Source: CAYUHK01 sp964475165
GTDB lineage: Bacteria; Verrucomicrobiota; Kiritimatiellia; JAAZAB01
DNA length: 64,000 nt
NCBI GenBank assembly: GCA_964475165.1
Contig: CAYYVN010000009.1
Coordinates: forward strand, 11,668-75,667
Reading direction: 5' to 3'
Made by a program: the position numbers and the translations under genes. Below are positions 43,085-51,911 of this stretch, piece by piece (positions within the stretch are counted from its first letter, which is position 1; the number at the start of each line of letters is the position of its first letter). The notes under the pieces were generated by a model, which saw only the letters and a program-made list of their open reading frames with translations, searched no databases and had not been told where the DNA came from.

Positions 43085-43218
43085 GGCGTCGACTATGCCG
43101 CAGAAGAGGAGGGCTTGTCAATCAGAGGAGTGCTGCGCGGAGGGGGACGGCAGCTCAGGCCGTGGCCTCCGCCAGCGGGGCGCTTGGCAATGCCCCCCTG
43201 ATCTTTTTAATTTTCGGG

Positions 43219-43247
43219 TTGCTTTTTTGGCCTTATGAATTTATCTT
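43219..43247 (+). promoter_or_regulatory. Promoter for the deoR-aminotransferase-sugar cluster
   Basis: TTGCTT, 17 bases, TATCTT, in an AT-rich island that contrasts with the surrounding GC-rich DNA. The predicted start falls in the inverted repeat just downstream. Confidence 0.45.
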
Positions 43248-43269
43248 TCAAAAGAACTGAACTTTTTGA
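43248..43269 (+). promoter_or_regulatory. Inverted repeat, possible DeoR operator
   Basis: TCAAAAG (43248-43254) and CTTTTTGA (43262-43269) are inverted, with one extra T, around the predicted transcription start and just before the deoR ATG. This position suits autoregulation by the DeoR repressor. Confidence 0.4.
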
Positions 43270-43275
43270 TCACTC

Positions 43276-44043
43276 ATGAAACCGCGTCAGCGTCAGGAAC
43301 AAATTTTGCAGCGGCTGCGCGCCTTGCCGCGCGAGTGGCAGGTGGAGGAGTTGGCCCGCGCTCTCAAGGTATCGGCCCTGACCATCCGTCGTGATCTGGA
43401 GGAGCTGGCGCGTGGCGGTTTAATTTTACGCACGCACGGGGGTTGCCTGGATAGCGGGCGCGGTGCGGCCGCCTCCGACTACCAGCGCCGCGTGGCCGTT
43501 AATTTTGAGCTCAAGCAGGCCATCGGCGCCGAGGCCGCGCGCCAGGTGCGCGCTCATAACGCGCTCTTGATCAATGACGGTTCCACCTGTTTTCATTTGG
43601 CCTCCTGTTTGGGCCGGGGCGGGGCCTTGACCGTCTACACCAATTCGATCATTATGTTGAGCGAGTTGAGCCGTTTTGCGAATGTACGTCTCTATGTTTT
43701 GGGAGGCGAGTATCAGGCGGCTTCGGCCTGCCTGGGCGGCAGCCTGCTGGAAGAAGCCCTGGAAGATATCGCCGCCGACCTGGTTTTTCTGGGCACCGAT
43801 GCGGTGGATGCCCAGGGGCGTTGCCTGGTGTTGGATCAAGATACGGCGCGCGTGGCCCGCGTGATGCTGCGCCATGCGCGGCGGCGCATTCTGCTGGCGG
43901 ATCATACCAAGGCGGCGGCGCCGGGGCAGGTGGCTTATGCCAGCTTGCCTGATTTCGATCTTTGGATTACTACGGCTGGCTTGCCAGGGGGCCTTCGCCG
44001 CCGTTACCTAAAACAAACCCTGATCAAGGAGGTGCGCATATGA
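43276..44043 (+). CDS. DeoR-family transcriptional repressor
   Basis: Sugar-responsive repressor. The 255 residues have an N-terminal winged helix (about 1-55; LARALKVSALTIRRDLEELARGG) and the DeoR C-terminal sensor domain. The sensor shows INDGSTCFHLAS, VYTNSIIMLSEL, YVLGGEYQAASACLGG, FLGTDAVD and LADHTKAA, which binds a phosphorylated sugar. It is the first gene of the nine-gene cluster, and its stop overlaps the aminotransferase start by four bases. It likely controls the whole cluster, with a phosphosugar made by the FGGY kinase as inducer; the second half is inference. Confidence 0.9.
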   Translation: MKPRQRQEQILQRLRALPREWQVEELARALKVSALTIRRDLEELARGGLILRTHGGCLDSGRGAAASDYQRRVAVNFELKQAIGAEAARQVRAHNALLINDGSTCFHLASCLGRGGALTVYTNSIIMLSELSRFANVRLYVLGGEYQAASACLGGSLLEEALEDIAADLVFLGTDAVDAQGRCLVLDQDTARVARVMLRHARRRILLADHTKAAAPGQVAYASLPDFDLWITTAGLPGGLRRRYLKQTLIKEVRI

Positions 44044-45404
44044 ATAGTTCCATCGCCTGGGCTAAAGTTGATTTGAACCGTTATCCGCAGATCGTCACCT
44101 CCAGCGTGCCTGGCCCTCAATCCCAAGCCCAACACAAGCGGGCCGCGGCCATCATGAAGGGCTATTCCGGCCAGGTGAAGCTCTTCCCGGTGGTCTTTGA
44201 GAAGGGGCATGGCTGCACGCTGACCGATGTGGATGGTAATACCTATCTCGATTTTTCATCGGGCATTTATGTCACTACCTTGGGGCATTGCCATCCCAAG
44301 GTGACTGAGGCTGTGCAAAAATATGCCGCTCAGCTGATGAATTGCCACGACTTCACCACGCCCATCAAGCTGCGCTTGCTGGAGAAACTGCAATCCATTC
44401 TGCCTCGGGGTCTGGCGGTGGTGCAGCTCTATGATAGTGGGACTACGGCTGTCGAGGCCGGCTTGCGCGTCTGCCGCGCGGCCACCCAAAAGCATGAGTT
44501 CCTCTCCTGCTACGGCGATTTTCATGGGAAGACCGGTCATGCCGTCAGCCTGGCGCGCATCAACCGCAGCAATGGGCCGACGCGCGCGCCCGGCTTTTAT
44601 ATGATGCCGCGCCCCAATCCCTATCGGCCGCTTTTCAAGAAAGCGGATGGCAGTCTGGATACGGATGCTTATCTGGCTTTCTATGATGAATTCATTCTCG
44701 AGGCCACCACGGGGCAGATTGCGGCCATAGTTCTGGAGCCTATCCAGGGTTGGGCGGGATCCATCTTTCCCCCCGATGATTTCTTTCCCAAACTGCGCCA
44801 ATGGTGCGATCGGCATGAGATCCTGCTCTTTGCCGACGAAGTGCTGACCAGTATGGGACGCACGGGCAAGTTTCTGGCCCTGGAGCATTGGCAGACCGTG
44901 CCGGATATCGTCACCCTGGGTAAGGGCTTTGGCAATGGTTTCCCGGTGACGGCCATGGTGGCCCGTGGCGAGTTTGGCGAGTATTTCGAGAAGATCAGCG
45001 CCTCGACCAGCTATGGGGGCAATCCCATGGCCTGCGCGGCGGCCCTGGCCTCGATCGAAGCCATTGAAGAGGAAGGTCTCCTGGAAAATGCCAAGCGCCT
45101 GGAGGATTATTTCATCCCGCGCCTGGCGCAGATGAAGGCGGCCCATCCGATCATCGGCGATGTGCGCTGTAAGGGCTGCCTGATGGGCGTGGAACTGGTT
45201 AAGGATCGCTCCACCAAGGAGCCTTTCCTGGAGGCGGGTAAGCAGGTTTATCAAAGGGCCTTCCGGAAGGGTCTGGCCTGGATTCCGGCTGGGCATATCC
45301 TGCGCATGAGCCCGCCGATCGTCATGGATCTGGATGTGGCCGCTAAGTGCATGGATATCATCGATGAGGCCATCGCCGAAACGGAACAAGCGCTGGGCTA
45401 TTGA
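44040..45404 (+). CDS. Class III PLP-dependent aminotransferase
   Basis: Transfers an amino group between an omega-amine or amino-sugar/aldehyde and a keto acid. The 454 residues contain the fold-type I features GCTLTDVDGNTYLDFSSGI, YDSGTTAVEAGLRVCR, the PLP-ring Asp in LLFADEVLTSMGRTG, and the Schiff-base Lys in LGKGFGNGFPV. They end with a C-terminal domain reading LRMSPPIVMD. It belongs to the ornithine/GABA/alanine-glyoxylate aminotransferase family. The ATG overlaps the deoR stop by four bases and has AAGGAGG. In a sugar cluster with Gfo/Idh enzymes, a keto-sugar or keto-inositol substrate is plausible but unproven. Confidence 0.9.
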   Translation: MNSSIAWAKVDLNRYPQIVTSSVPGPQSQAQHKRAAAIMKGYSGQVKLFPVVFEKGHGCTLTDVDGNTYLDFSSGIYVTTLGHCHPKVTEAVQKYAAQLMNCHDFTTPIKLRLLEKLQSILPRGLAVVQLYDSGTTAVEAGLRVCRAATQKHEFLSCYGDFHGKTGHAVSLARINRSNGPTRAPGFYMMPRPNPYRPLFKKADGSLDTDAYLAFYDEFILEATTGQIAAIVLEPIQGWAGSIFPPDDFFPKLRQWCDRHEILLFADEVLTSMGRTGKFLALEHWQTVPDIVTLGKGFGNGFPVTAMVARGEFGEYFEKISASTSYGGNPMACAAALASIEAIEEEGLLENAKRLEDYFIPRLAQMKAAHPIIGDVRCKGCLMGVELVKDRSTKEPFLEAGKQVYQRAFRKGLAWIPAGHILRMSPPIVMDLDVAAKCMDIIDEAIAETEQALGY

Positions 45405-45418
45405 AGGAAAGGGGCTCC

Positions 45419-46576
45419 ATGAAGACCATCGGATTTGGCATCATTGGCGCCGGGTTGATGGGGCGCGAATTCGCCAGCGCGGCGGCGCGCTGGGCGCATC
45501 TGCCGGAGATGAAAATCCGGCCGCAGATCGTTGCCGTTTGCGATCCCAATCCCGCGGTGCTCGAATGGTATCGCGCCCATTTTGCGGCCGGCACCCAATT
45601 CACGGATGACTATCATACCCTGCTGGCCAATCCGCAAGTGGAGGCTGTCTATTGCGCCGTGCCCCATCATCTGCATGAGAGCATCTATACGGCGATCATC
45701 CAGGCCGGCAAGCATCTCTTGGGCGAGAAACCCTTTGGCATTGATCTGCCCGCCAACCGGAATATCCTCCAGACGCTCAAGGCCCATCCCCAGGTCTTCG
45801 TGCGTTGCTCCTCGGAATTCCCGTTCTTTCCGGCTGTGCAGCGCATGGGCGCTTTGATCGAAAGTGGCGCTTTCGGCCGCATCATCGAGGTCGATGGCTT
45901 CTTTTTGCATTCCAGCGATCTCGATCCTCATAAACCCCTCAATTGGAAGCGCACCATCGAGTTCAACGGCGCTTATGGCGTCCTCGGCGACCTGGGCTTG
46001 CATGTCTGCCATGTGCCCTTCCGGGCCGGCTGGATTCCGCGCAATGTGCGCGCCATTCTCTCCGATATCATCAAGGAACGTCCTGATGGCCGGGGCGGAC
46101 AGGCGCCCTGTCGGACCTGGGATAACGCCACTTTGCTTTGCGAGGCCCAGGATCCGCTTTCCGGTGATGCCTTCCCCTTGACGCTCAAGACGCAGCGCAT
46201 TGCTCCTGGCGAAAAGAACACCTGGGCCCTCTCCATCCTGGGCACCAAGGCCAGCGCGCGTTTTTCCAGTAAGAATCCCAAACTCTTACAGCTGTTGGAA
46301 TATCAGGGCGCTGAGCAGATTTGGCAGCAGCTGGATATGGGGCACGAGACAGCTTTCAAGTCGATCACCGGCGGTATTTTTGAATTCGGATTTTCGGATG
46401 CGCTCTTGCAGATGTGGGCTGCCTTCCTCTACGAGCTGGTGGAGGGATTGCCGCTCAAAAAATTTGCGGCCTGTGTGACACCCGCCGAAACCGCCCTCAG
46501 CCATCAGCTTTTTACGGCGGCACTCAAGTCGCATGCCAGCCAGGAAGTGATCCGCGTGGGGGAGGGCGCCGTTTAA
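45419..46576 (+). CDS. Gfo/Idh/MocA-family oxidoreductase 1
   Basis: NAD(P)-dependent oxidation or reduction of a sugar or cyclitol carbon. The 385 residues have the Rossmann start FGIIGAGLMGREFAS, the canonical catalytic LGEKPFGIDL (EKP) near residue 98, and a C-terminal alpha/beta domain with LGDLGLHVCHVP supplying the catalytic Asp/His. It is the only one of the three cluster paralogs that keeps EKP, so it is the best candidate for a classic dehydrogenase. GAAAGGGG precedes the ATG, 14 bases after the aminotransferase. Confidence 0.9.
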   Translation: MKTIGFGIIGAGLMGREFASAAARWAHLPEMKIRPQIVAVCDPNPAVLEWYRAHFAAGTQFTDDYHTLLANPQVEAVYCAVPHHLHESIYTAIIQAGKHLLGEKPFGIDLPANRNILQTLKAHPQVFVRCSSEFPFFPAVQRMGALIESGAFGRIIEVDGFFLHSSDLDPHKPLNWKRTIEFNGAYGVLGDLGLHVCHVPFRAGWIPRNVRAILSDIIKERPDGRGGQAPCRTWDNATLLCEAQDPLSGDAFPLTLKTQRIAPGEKNTWALSILGTKASARFSSKNPKLLQLLEYQGAEQIWQQLDMGHETAFKSITGGIFEFGFSDALLQMWAAFLYELVEGLPLKKFAACVTPAETALSHQLFTAALKSHASQEVIRVGEGAV

Positions 46577-46645
46577 CCCGCGCGGGGCACCCGCACTTGA
46601 TCAAGAAAAAGCCAAGCAGTTCATGATGAACACAGAAAGGGACGC

Positions 46646-47455
46646 ATGAAAAATATCAGATTGGAACGCCTCTTCAACCGCAGTGAACGCACGGTGATCA
46701 TCGCTATGGATCATGGCGAATTCGATGGGCCGCTCCCCGGAATGATCAATCTGCCGCGCGTAGCCGCTAAAATCGATGCGAGCGTGGATGGTATTCTGCT
46801 CTCGCCGGCCATGTTGCCTCATTGCCGCCAGGCCTTCAATTACAAGGGCGCGCCCCTGGCCGTGGTGCGTCTCAATTGGAGCACAGTCTATTGTTTTCAG
46901 TGGAACTACAAGGAGGCCGTCACCGTGCCGGCTTTCAGTCCGGCCGAAGCCCTGCGCCTGGGCGCGGATGCCGTGCTGATTTCGCTGACGCTGCAGACCG
47001 GCAGCGAGGCCAACGATGCCCATAACATCGAGGTCTTTCGCGCGCTCTGCGAGCAAGCCAAGCAGCTGGGGCTGCCGGTGATCGGCGAGTATTTTCCGGC
47101 CGATCCCGATAGTCTTTCCGAGGATGAAATGCACGCCAAGGTCTATGCCTGTGCGCGGATCATCTCCGAGCTGGGCGCCGATTGCATCAAAACTTTCTTC
47201 ACCAATAAATTCAAGGCGGTGGTAGCCAGCTGTCCGGTGCCGGTGCTGGGGCTGGGTGCCGCCAAATGCCCCACTCAATTGGAGGCTTTGCAGTTGGCCG
47301 CCGCCCAGGTGGCCGCCGGCGCCGGCGGCGTGGTCTTCGGCCGTAACGCCATCCAGGTGCCCAATCCGGCGGCCTTTCAGCGGGCCCTCTGCGATGTGGT
47401 CAAGCGCGGGGCGGCCCCGGCCGCGGCCGCCAAGAAGCATGGCTTGCGTGGATAA
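46646..47455 (+). CDS. Class I aldolase, DhnA/LsrF (DeoC/FbaB) family
   Basis: Schiff-base aldolase with a TIM-barrel fold. The 269 residues begin ERTVIIAMDHGEFDGP, as in archaeal-type fructose-bisphosphate aldolase and LsrF. They contain GEYFPADPDSL and the Schiff-base Lys in DCIKTFF (about residue 191), and end with AGGVVFGRNAIQVPNP. Substrates in the family range from fructose bisphosphate to phosphorylated AI-2 and deoxyketoses. Here it would cleave the ketose phosphate made by the isomerase and kinase of the same cluster. It lies 69 bases after the first oxidoreductase and has its own GAAAGG site. Confidence 0.88.
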   Translation: MKNIRLERLFNRSERTVIIAMDHGEFDGPLPGMINLPRVAAKIDASVDGILLSPAMLPHCRQAFNYKGAPLAVVRLNWSTVYCFQWNYKEAVTVPAFSPAEALRLGADAVLISLTLQTGSEANDAHNIEVFRALCEQAKQLGLPVIGEYFPADPDSLSEDEMHAKVYACARIISELGADCIKTFFTNKFKAVVASCPVPVLGLGAAKCPTQLEALQLAAAQVAAGAGGVVFGRNAIQVPNPAAFQRALCDVVKRGAAPAAAAKKHGLRG

Positions 47456-47595
47456 GCAAAATGCTGACACATGCGGGAGCTTCTGATAGGCTCAGGCTCT
47501 GTTCGCTCGGAGATGGCGGGGCGCTGAGCAGGCAGATAATCTTCAGCTAACAAACAGATCTAAACAGCAAAACTATAAAAGGGAGACCGTTAGTC

Positions 47596-48864
47596 ATGAC
47601 TAGCAAGCAACGTCGGCAATCTCGTTCCCGTAAATCTCGTCCCATTCGCCTGGGCGTCGTGGGGCTGGGGCGCGGGCACTCCTTCACCGGGCCGGGCGCG
47701 GAGGCCGCCGGCTTCCAGCTGGTAGCCGTCTGTGACCAGCAGCCGGAGAAGCTCAAGGGTTTCGCCAAGCGTCCCGGGGTGGCCACCTATACTGATTTCG
47801 ACCGCTTCCTGAAGCATGATCTGGATGCCGTGGCGCTGGTTAACTATTTCCATCAGCATGCCCCGCTGGCCATTCAGGCCCTGCGGGCCGGCAAGCATGT
47901 CATCAGCGAAACAGCGGCCTGCCATACTCTGGCCGAAGGCGTGGCCCTCATCCGCGCCGTGGAGCAATCCGGCTGCACCTATATGTTCGCCGAGAACTAT
48001 CCCTATAACCGCAGCAATCAGGAGATGCGCCGGCTCTTTCGCAGCGGCGAATTGGGCACCTTTCTCTATGGTGAATGCGAGTATGTCCATCCCATGAACG
48101 CTCATGAAGGCTGCACCTTGCGGCCGGGGCTGGATCACTGGCGCAACTGGGTTCCGGCCACCTACTACTGCACGCATGGCATGGGACCGGCCATGTTTAT
48201 CACCGATACCCGGCCCACGCAGGTGAACGGTTTCGTGGTACCGTTCCCGCCGGATAGTCCCGAATATAAGCTGACCGTTAAACGTTCCGATTGCGCCAGC
48301 ATGATCGCCGTGCGCATGGATAATCGCGCGGTGGTCAAGTTGTTGCAGGGTAATTTGCGCCGACACAGCAGCCAAGTGCGCATCTACGCGGCGCGCGGCT
48401 ACATGGAGGGCAATGGCCGCAGCGTGACTGTGATTCGCCAGCAATGGCATGAACGCCGGCGTTATCCGGAGGAAGTGACTTATCTGCCCGATTTCCCTGA
48501 AATGCACGAGCTGGCCTTGCGCAGTGGTCATGGCGGCGGCGATTTCTTTATGCTCTATCATTTCGCCGATGCCATTCGCAGAAAGAAACAGCCTTATTTG
48601 GATGTCTATCGCGGGGTAGCCATGTCGGCCGTGGGCATTCAGGCCTATCGTTCGGCCCTGGCCGATGGCGCGCCGATGCCCGTGCCCGATTTCCGTAAGG
48701 CCGCTGTGCGCCGTCAATACGAAGCTGACGATTGGTCGCCCGATCCGGCGCGGCGGCGGCCGGGGCAGCCCTGGCCCAGCATCGATGGTGATATCAAACC
48801 GTCGGCGACGGGGTTGAAGCATGCGCGCCAGATCTGGCGCCAGATGGGCTATAAGGGCCGCTAG
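47596..48864 (+). CDS. Gfo/Idh-family protein 2 without EKP motif
   Basis: The 422 residues have a Rossmann N-terminus (RLGVVGLGRGHSFTG) and Gfo/Idh C-terminal domain. The catalytic EKP is replaced by ETA (VISETAACHTL), so the usual Lys is absent. Distinct motifs are FAENYPYNRSN, WRNWVPATYYCTHGMGP and SGHGGGDFFMLYHFADAI. It shares all of these with the third oxidoreductase of the cluster, so the two form a separate clade. An altered reaction (for example a hydrolase or lyase using bound NAD, or an epimerase) or a non-catalytic role is possible. A gap of 140 bases before it may hold an internal promoter. Confidence 0.85.
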   Translation: MTSKQRRQSRSRKSRPIRLGVVGLGRGHSFTGPGAEAAGFQLVAVCDQQPEKLKGFAKRPGVATYTDFDRFLKHDLDAVALVNYFHQHAPLAIQALRAGKHVISETAACHTLAEGVALIRAVEQSGCTYMFAENYPYNRSNQEMRRLFRSGELGTFLYGECEYVHPMNAHEGCTLRPGLDHWRNWVPATYYCTHGMGPAMFITDTRPTQVNGFVVPFPPDSPEYKLTVKRSDCASMIAVRMDNRAVVKLLQGNLRRHSSQVRIYAARGYMEGNGRSVTVIRQQWHERRRYPEEVTYLPDFPEMHELALRSGHGGGDFFMLYHFADAIRRKKQPYLDVYRGVAMSAVGIQAYRSALADGAPMPVPDFRKAAVRRQYEADDWSPDPARRRPGQPWPSIDGDIKPSATGLKHARQIWRQMGYKGR

Positions 48865-48925
48865 TATTTCCGGATGGCCCTGCGCCGCTTGAGGCCGGCG
48901 CGTGGCGGCCGGGAGGGGGGGGAGC

Positions 48926-50518
48926 ATGAAGCCTTTATTCGCGGTGCAAGCGGTTGATCAAACCTTTTATGAGCAGCGCTTGCGCGACTGGTTGCCGGAT
49001 AAAATCATCGATATCCACACCCATCTCTGGCGCAATCCGGCGGGGGCGCGCGCCGCCGCCCAACCTTCCCGCAGTGTCACTTGGCCGGCGCGCGTAGCGG
49101 CTCAAAATCCGCTGGAGGATCTGGTGGCAACCTATGAGTTGCTTTTCCCCGGTAAACAGGTGACGCCCCTGATGTTCGCTTCCGCCCAACATCAGAACTT
49201 GCGCCGCGCCAATGCTTATGTGGCCCGCTCGGCCCGCCGCCGGCATTTTCCGGCTTTGATCTATTCGCATCCGCGTTGGAGCGCCAATCAACTGCTGGAA
49301 GAAATCGAACAAGGCGGTTTTCTGGGCGCCAAGAGCTATCTCTCGCTGGCTGAGGATTACTTGCCGGCGGGGGAAATCCGTATCTACGATTTCTTCCCGC
49401 CACACCAGTTGGCGGCGCTCAACCGGCGTGGCTTGATCCTCATGCTGCATATCCCGCGGGCCGCCCGCCTGCGCGATCCGGTTAACCTGGCCCAACTGCT
49501 GGAGATCGAGGAGCGTTATCCGCGCCTGCAGGTGATTGTGGCCCATGTGGGCCGGGCCTATTGCCGGCCTGATATCGGCGCGGCCTTTCAGAGGCTGGCC
49601 GGCACCAAACGCTTGCTCTTCGATATCTCGGCCAATACCAATGCGGAGGTCTTTAGAGAGTTGTTGCGGGCGGTCGGCCCGGGGCGCGTTCTTTTTGGCA
49701 GCGATCTGCCCATCACGCGCATGCGTATGCGGCGTATTTGCGAGGGCGGCCGTTATGTTAACCTGGTGCCTCGCGGTCTCTATGGCAATCTGGCAGGCGA
49801 TAAAAATATGCGGGCCCTCTCCGGTGCCGCCGCTCAAGGCCTGACTTTCTTTCTATATGAAGAGCTGGATGCTTTTCGCCGCGCGGCCAAGGCGGAGCGG
49901 CTCACTCAGGGTGATATCCAGGCTGTCTTTCACGATAACGCGGCCGCCCTGCTGGCCAGCGCTGCCAAACAACCCCCGCAGCAACTGCGCATGGTCTATC
50001 CGGCGGCGCGCCGGATCAAGCCGCGCGATCTCAAATTGCCGCCCGGCTACCAGCTGCGCACCTACCGGGCGGATGATGCAGAGGCTTATATCCGCCTCAT
50101 GCGCCGCGCAGGGTTCAGGGCCTGGAACAAGGACACTCTCCAGGAGCTCTTGCGGCGCATCTTGCCCGGAGGAATCTTTTTTATCGTGCACCAGCCCAGC
50201 GGCGCCTTGGTGGCTACGGCCAGCGCTCTGCATCATCCGCAGGAGCAGCATCCCAGCGGGGGCGAATTGGGTTGGGTGGCCTGCGACCCGAAGTGGCGCG
50301 GGCGGGGCCTGGGCAGGATCGTCTGCGCGGCGGCGCTCAAGCGTTTTCAAGATGCCGGCTATCGGGAGCTATATCTCTTGACCGACGACATCCGCCTGGC
50401 GGCCATTCATATCTATTTGGAGCAGGGCTGGAAGCCGCTGCTCTGTGCGCCGGATATGGCGGCGCGCTGGCAAGCCGTTTTGCAGCAGCTCAATTTAAAA
50501 AAGGAGGTTCAGCTATGA
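48926..50518 (+). CDS. Amidohydrolase_2 domain fused to GNAT acetyltransferase
   Basis: A 530-residue two-domain enzyme. Residues about 25-350 form a TIM-barrel amidohydrolase_2 domain with metal motif IIDIHTHLW, the second-region His in LILMLHIPR, IVAHVGRAY and the catalytic Asp in LFGSDLP. Such enzymes hydrolyse lactones or amides. Residues about 365-525 form a GNAT N-acetyltransferase domain with the acetyl-CoA loop CDPKWRGRGLGRI. I see no stop or frameshift between the two; the fusion is genuine in this sequence. The ATG at 48926 follows a strong GGAGGGGG site. Its stop overlaps the isomerase start by four bases. Confidence 0.88.
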   Translation: MKPLFAVQAVDQTFYEQRLRDWLPDKIIDIHTHLWRNPAGARAAAQPSRSVTWPARVAAQNPLEDLVATYELLFPGKQVTPLMFASAQHQNLRRANAYVARSARRRHFPALIYSHPRWSANQLLEEIEQGGFLGAKSYLSLAEDYLPAGEIRIYDFFPPHQLAALNRRGLILMLHIPRAARLRDPVNLAQLLEIEERYPRLQVIVAHVGRAYCRPDIGAAFQRLAGTKRLLFDISANTNAEVFRELLRAVGPGRVLFGSDLPITRMRMRRICEGGRYVNLVPRGLYGNLAGDKNMRALSGAAAQGLTFFLYEELDAFRRAAKAERLTQGDIQAVFHDNAAALLASAAKQPPQQLRMVYPAARRIKPRDLKLPPGYQLRTYRADDAEAYIRLMRRAGFRAWNKDTLQELLRRILPGGIFFIVHQPSGALVATASALHHPQEQHPSGGELGWVACDPKWRGRGLGRIVCAAALKRFQDAGYRELYLLTDDIRLAAIHIYLEQGWKPLLCAPDMAARWQAVLQQLNLKKEVQL

Positions 50519-51909
50519 CGGAGATTCGCGTGGGCTTGCTCGCTTTTTATCTGGAATTATATGATCGCGTTTCCCCCAAACGCCGCCAGCGTATCAATCA
50601 GTTTTACGATCAAATCGCGGCCGCCTTGGAGCGCCGCGGCCTGCACATTTTGCGCGCACCGGTTTGTCGTTTGGAGGGGGAGTTCCGCGCCGCGGTGCGG
50701 GGTTTCGAAAAAGAGGGCGCCGAAGCCCTGATCACCCTGCATTTGGCCTATTCGCCCTCTTTGGAATCAGCCGGGGTTTTGGCCAAAACCGCGCTGCCGA
50801 TCATTGTTTTGGATACCACTCCGACCTTCGATTACGGCCCCCACCAGGATCCCGATGAACTGATGTTTAATCATGGTATTCATGGTGTGCAGGATATGTG
50901 CAACCTCTTGATCAGGCATGGTAAGCCCTTTCAGATCGAGGCTGGGCATTGGCAGGAATCGGATGTCTTGGCGCGTGTGACCGCTGCGGCTTGCGCGGCG
51001 CGCATGGCCAGCGCCATGCGCCGCGCGCGCGTCGGACGGATCGGGCCGCCCTTCCGTGGCATGGGCGATTTTGCCGTGCCCAGCACCGTGCTCAAAAAAA
51101 CGATGGGCGTTGAAACCGTTCTCTGCCCAGCGGGCACGCTGCGCCGTTTGAGCCGCGCCTTGCGTCCGGCCGAAGAAATGGCCGAAGCCGCCGCCTGCCG
51201 CCTGATCTTCGATGCGCGTCAGATCAGTTCCGCCAGTCTGCGGCGTTCGGTGCGCGCCAGCTTGGCCGTGCGGCACTGGATGGAGCAGGAGCATTTAACG
51301 GCTTTCACGATGAACTTTCTTTCCATAACCCGCACCCTGGGGCTGCCCACCGTGCCTTTCCTGGAAGCCTGTTTGGCTATGGCGCGCGGTAACGGTTACG
51401 CCGGTGAGAGCGATGTGCTCACCGCCGCTCTGGTGAGCGCTCTCTTAGCCGCTTATCCCGAGACCACTTTCTCGGAAATGTTCTGTCCGGATTGGAAGGG
51501 CAATCGCATTTTTATCAGTCATATGAGCGAGGTTAATCATCGCTTGCTGGCTAAGCGCCCCTGCCTGCTGGAAAAACCTTTTCCCTATACCAATGTGCCG
51601 GCCCCGCTCAGCGTGGCCGGCTGCCTGCGGGGCGGCCAGGCTGTCTGGGTCAATCTGGCGCCCCTGCCGCAGCAGCGCTTTCGACTGATCGTGGCGCCGG
51701 TGACCATGAAAACCATCCGCGGTCCGGACCGCATGGGCAGCAGCGTGCGCGGTTGGATGGAGCCCTCGGGTAGCGTAGCCGATTTTCTGGCGGCCTATAG
51801 CCGCCTGGGAGGAACGCATCATGCGGCCTTGGTCTATGGCGATGCCGCGCGCAGCATCCTCAGTTTTGGTGAGCTGATGGGCTGGGAAACAGCTCTCATC
51901 GAGCGTTGA
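50515..51909 (+). CDS. L-fucose/L-arabinose isomerase-like protein
   Basis: The 464 residues resemble the fucose/arabinose isomerase fold: first-domain ALITLHLAYSP and TLPIIVLDTTP-like strands, the signature NHGIHGVQDMCNLL, the metal-region motif FTMNFLSI, and a C-terminal barrel (VAPVTMKTIRG). These isomerases convert aldoses to ketoses with manganese. The particular sugar is not readable. AAGGAGG precedes the ATG; the gene overlaps the amidohydrolase-GNAT stop and is two bases from the kinase, so the three are translated together. Isomerase plus kinase plus aldolase is the standard catabolic trio. Confidence 0.8.
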   Translation: MTEIRVGLLAFYLELYDRVSPKRRQRINQFYDQIAAALERRGLHILRAPVCRLEGEFRAAVRGFEKEGAEALITLHLAYSPSLESAGVLAKTALPIIVLDTTPTFDYGPHQDPDELMFNHGIHGVQDMCNLLIRHGKPFQIEAGHWQESDVLARVTAAACAARMASAMRRARVGRIGPPFRGMGDFAVPSTVLKKTMGVETVLCPAGTLRRLSRALRPAEEMAEAAACRLIFDARQISSASLRRSVRASLAVRHWMEQEHLTAFTMNFLSITRTLGLPTVPFLEACLAMARGNGYAGESDVLTAALVSALLAAYPETTFSEMFCPDWKGNRIFISHMSEVNHRLLAKRPCLLEKPFPYTNVPAPLSVAGCLRGGQAVWVNLAPLPQQRFRLIVAPVTMKTIRGPDRMGSSVRGWMEPSGSVADFLAAYSRLGGTHHAALVYGDAARSILSFGELMGWETALIER

Positions 51910-51911
51910 GC

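Noticed and set aside
44256..45389. 377-codon minus-strand frame opposite the aminotransferase
   Set aside because: Shadow of the sense gene, which has an intact PLP site and a ribosome-binding site.
47590..48927. 445-codon open frame on the minus strand opposite Gfo/Idh 2
   Set aside because: Antisense to a coding gene with clear family motifs; its translation is His/Ala/Gly-rich and unlike any family.
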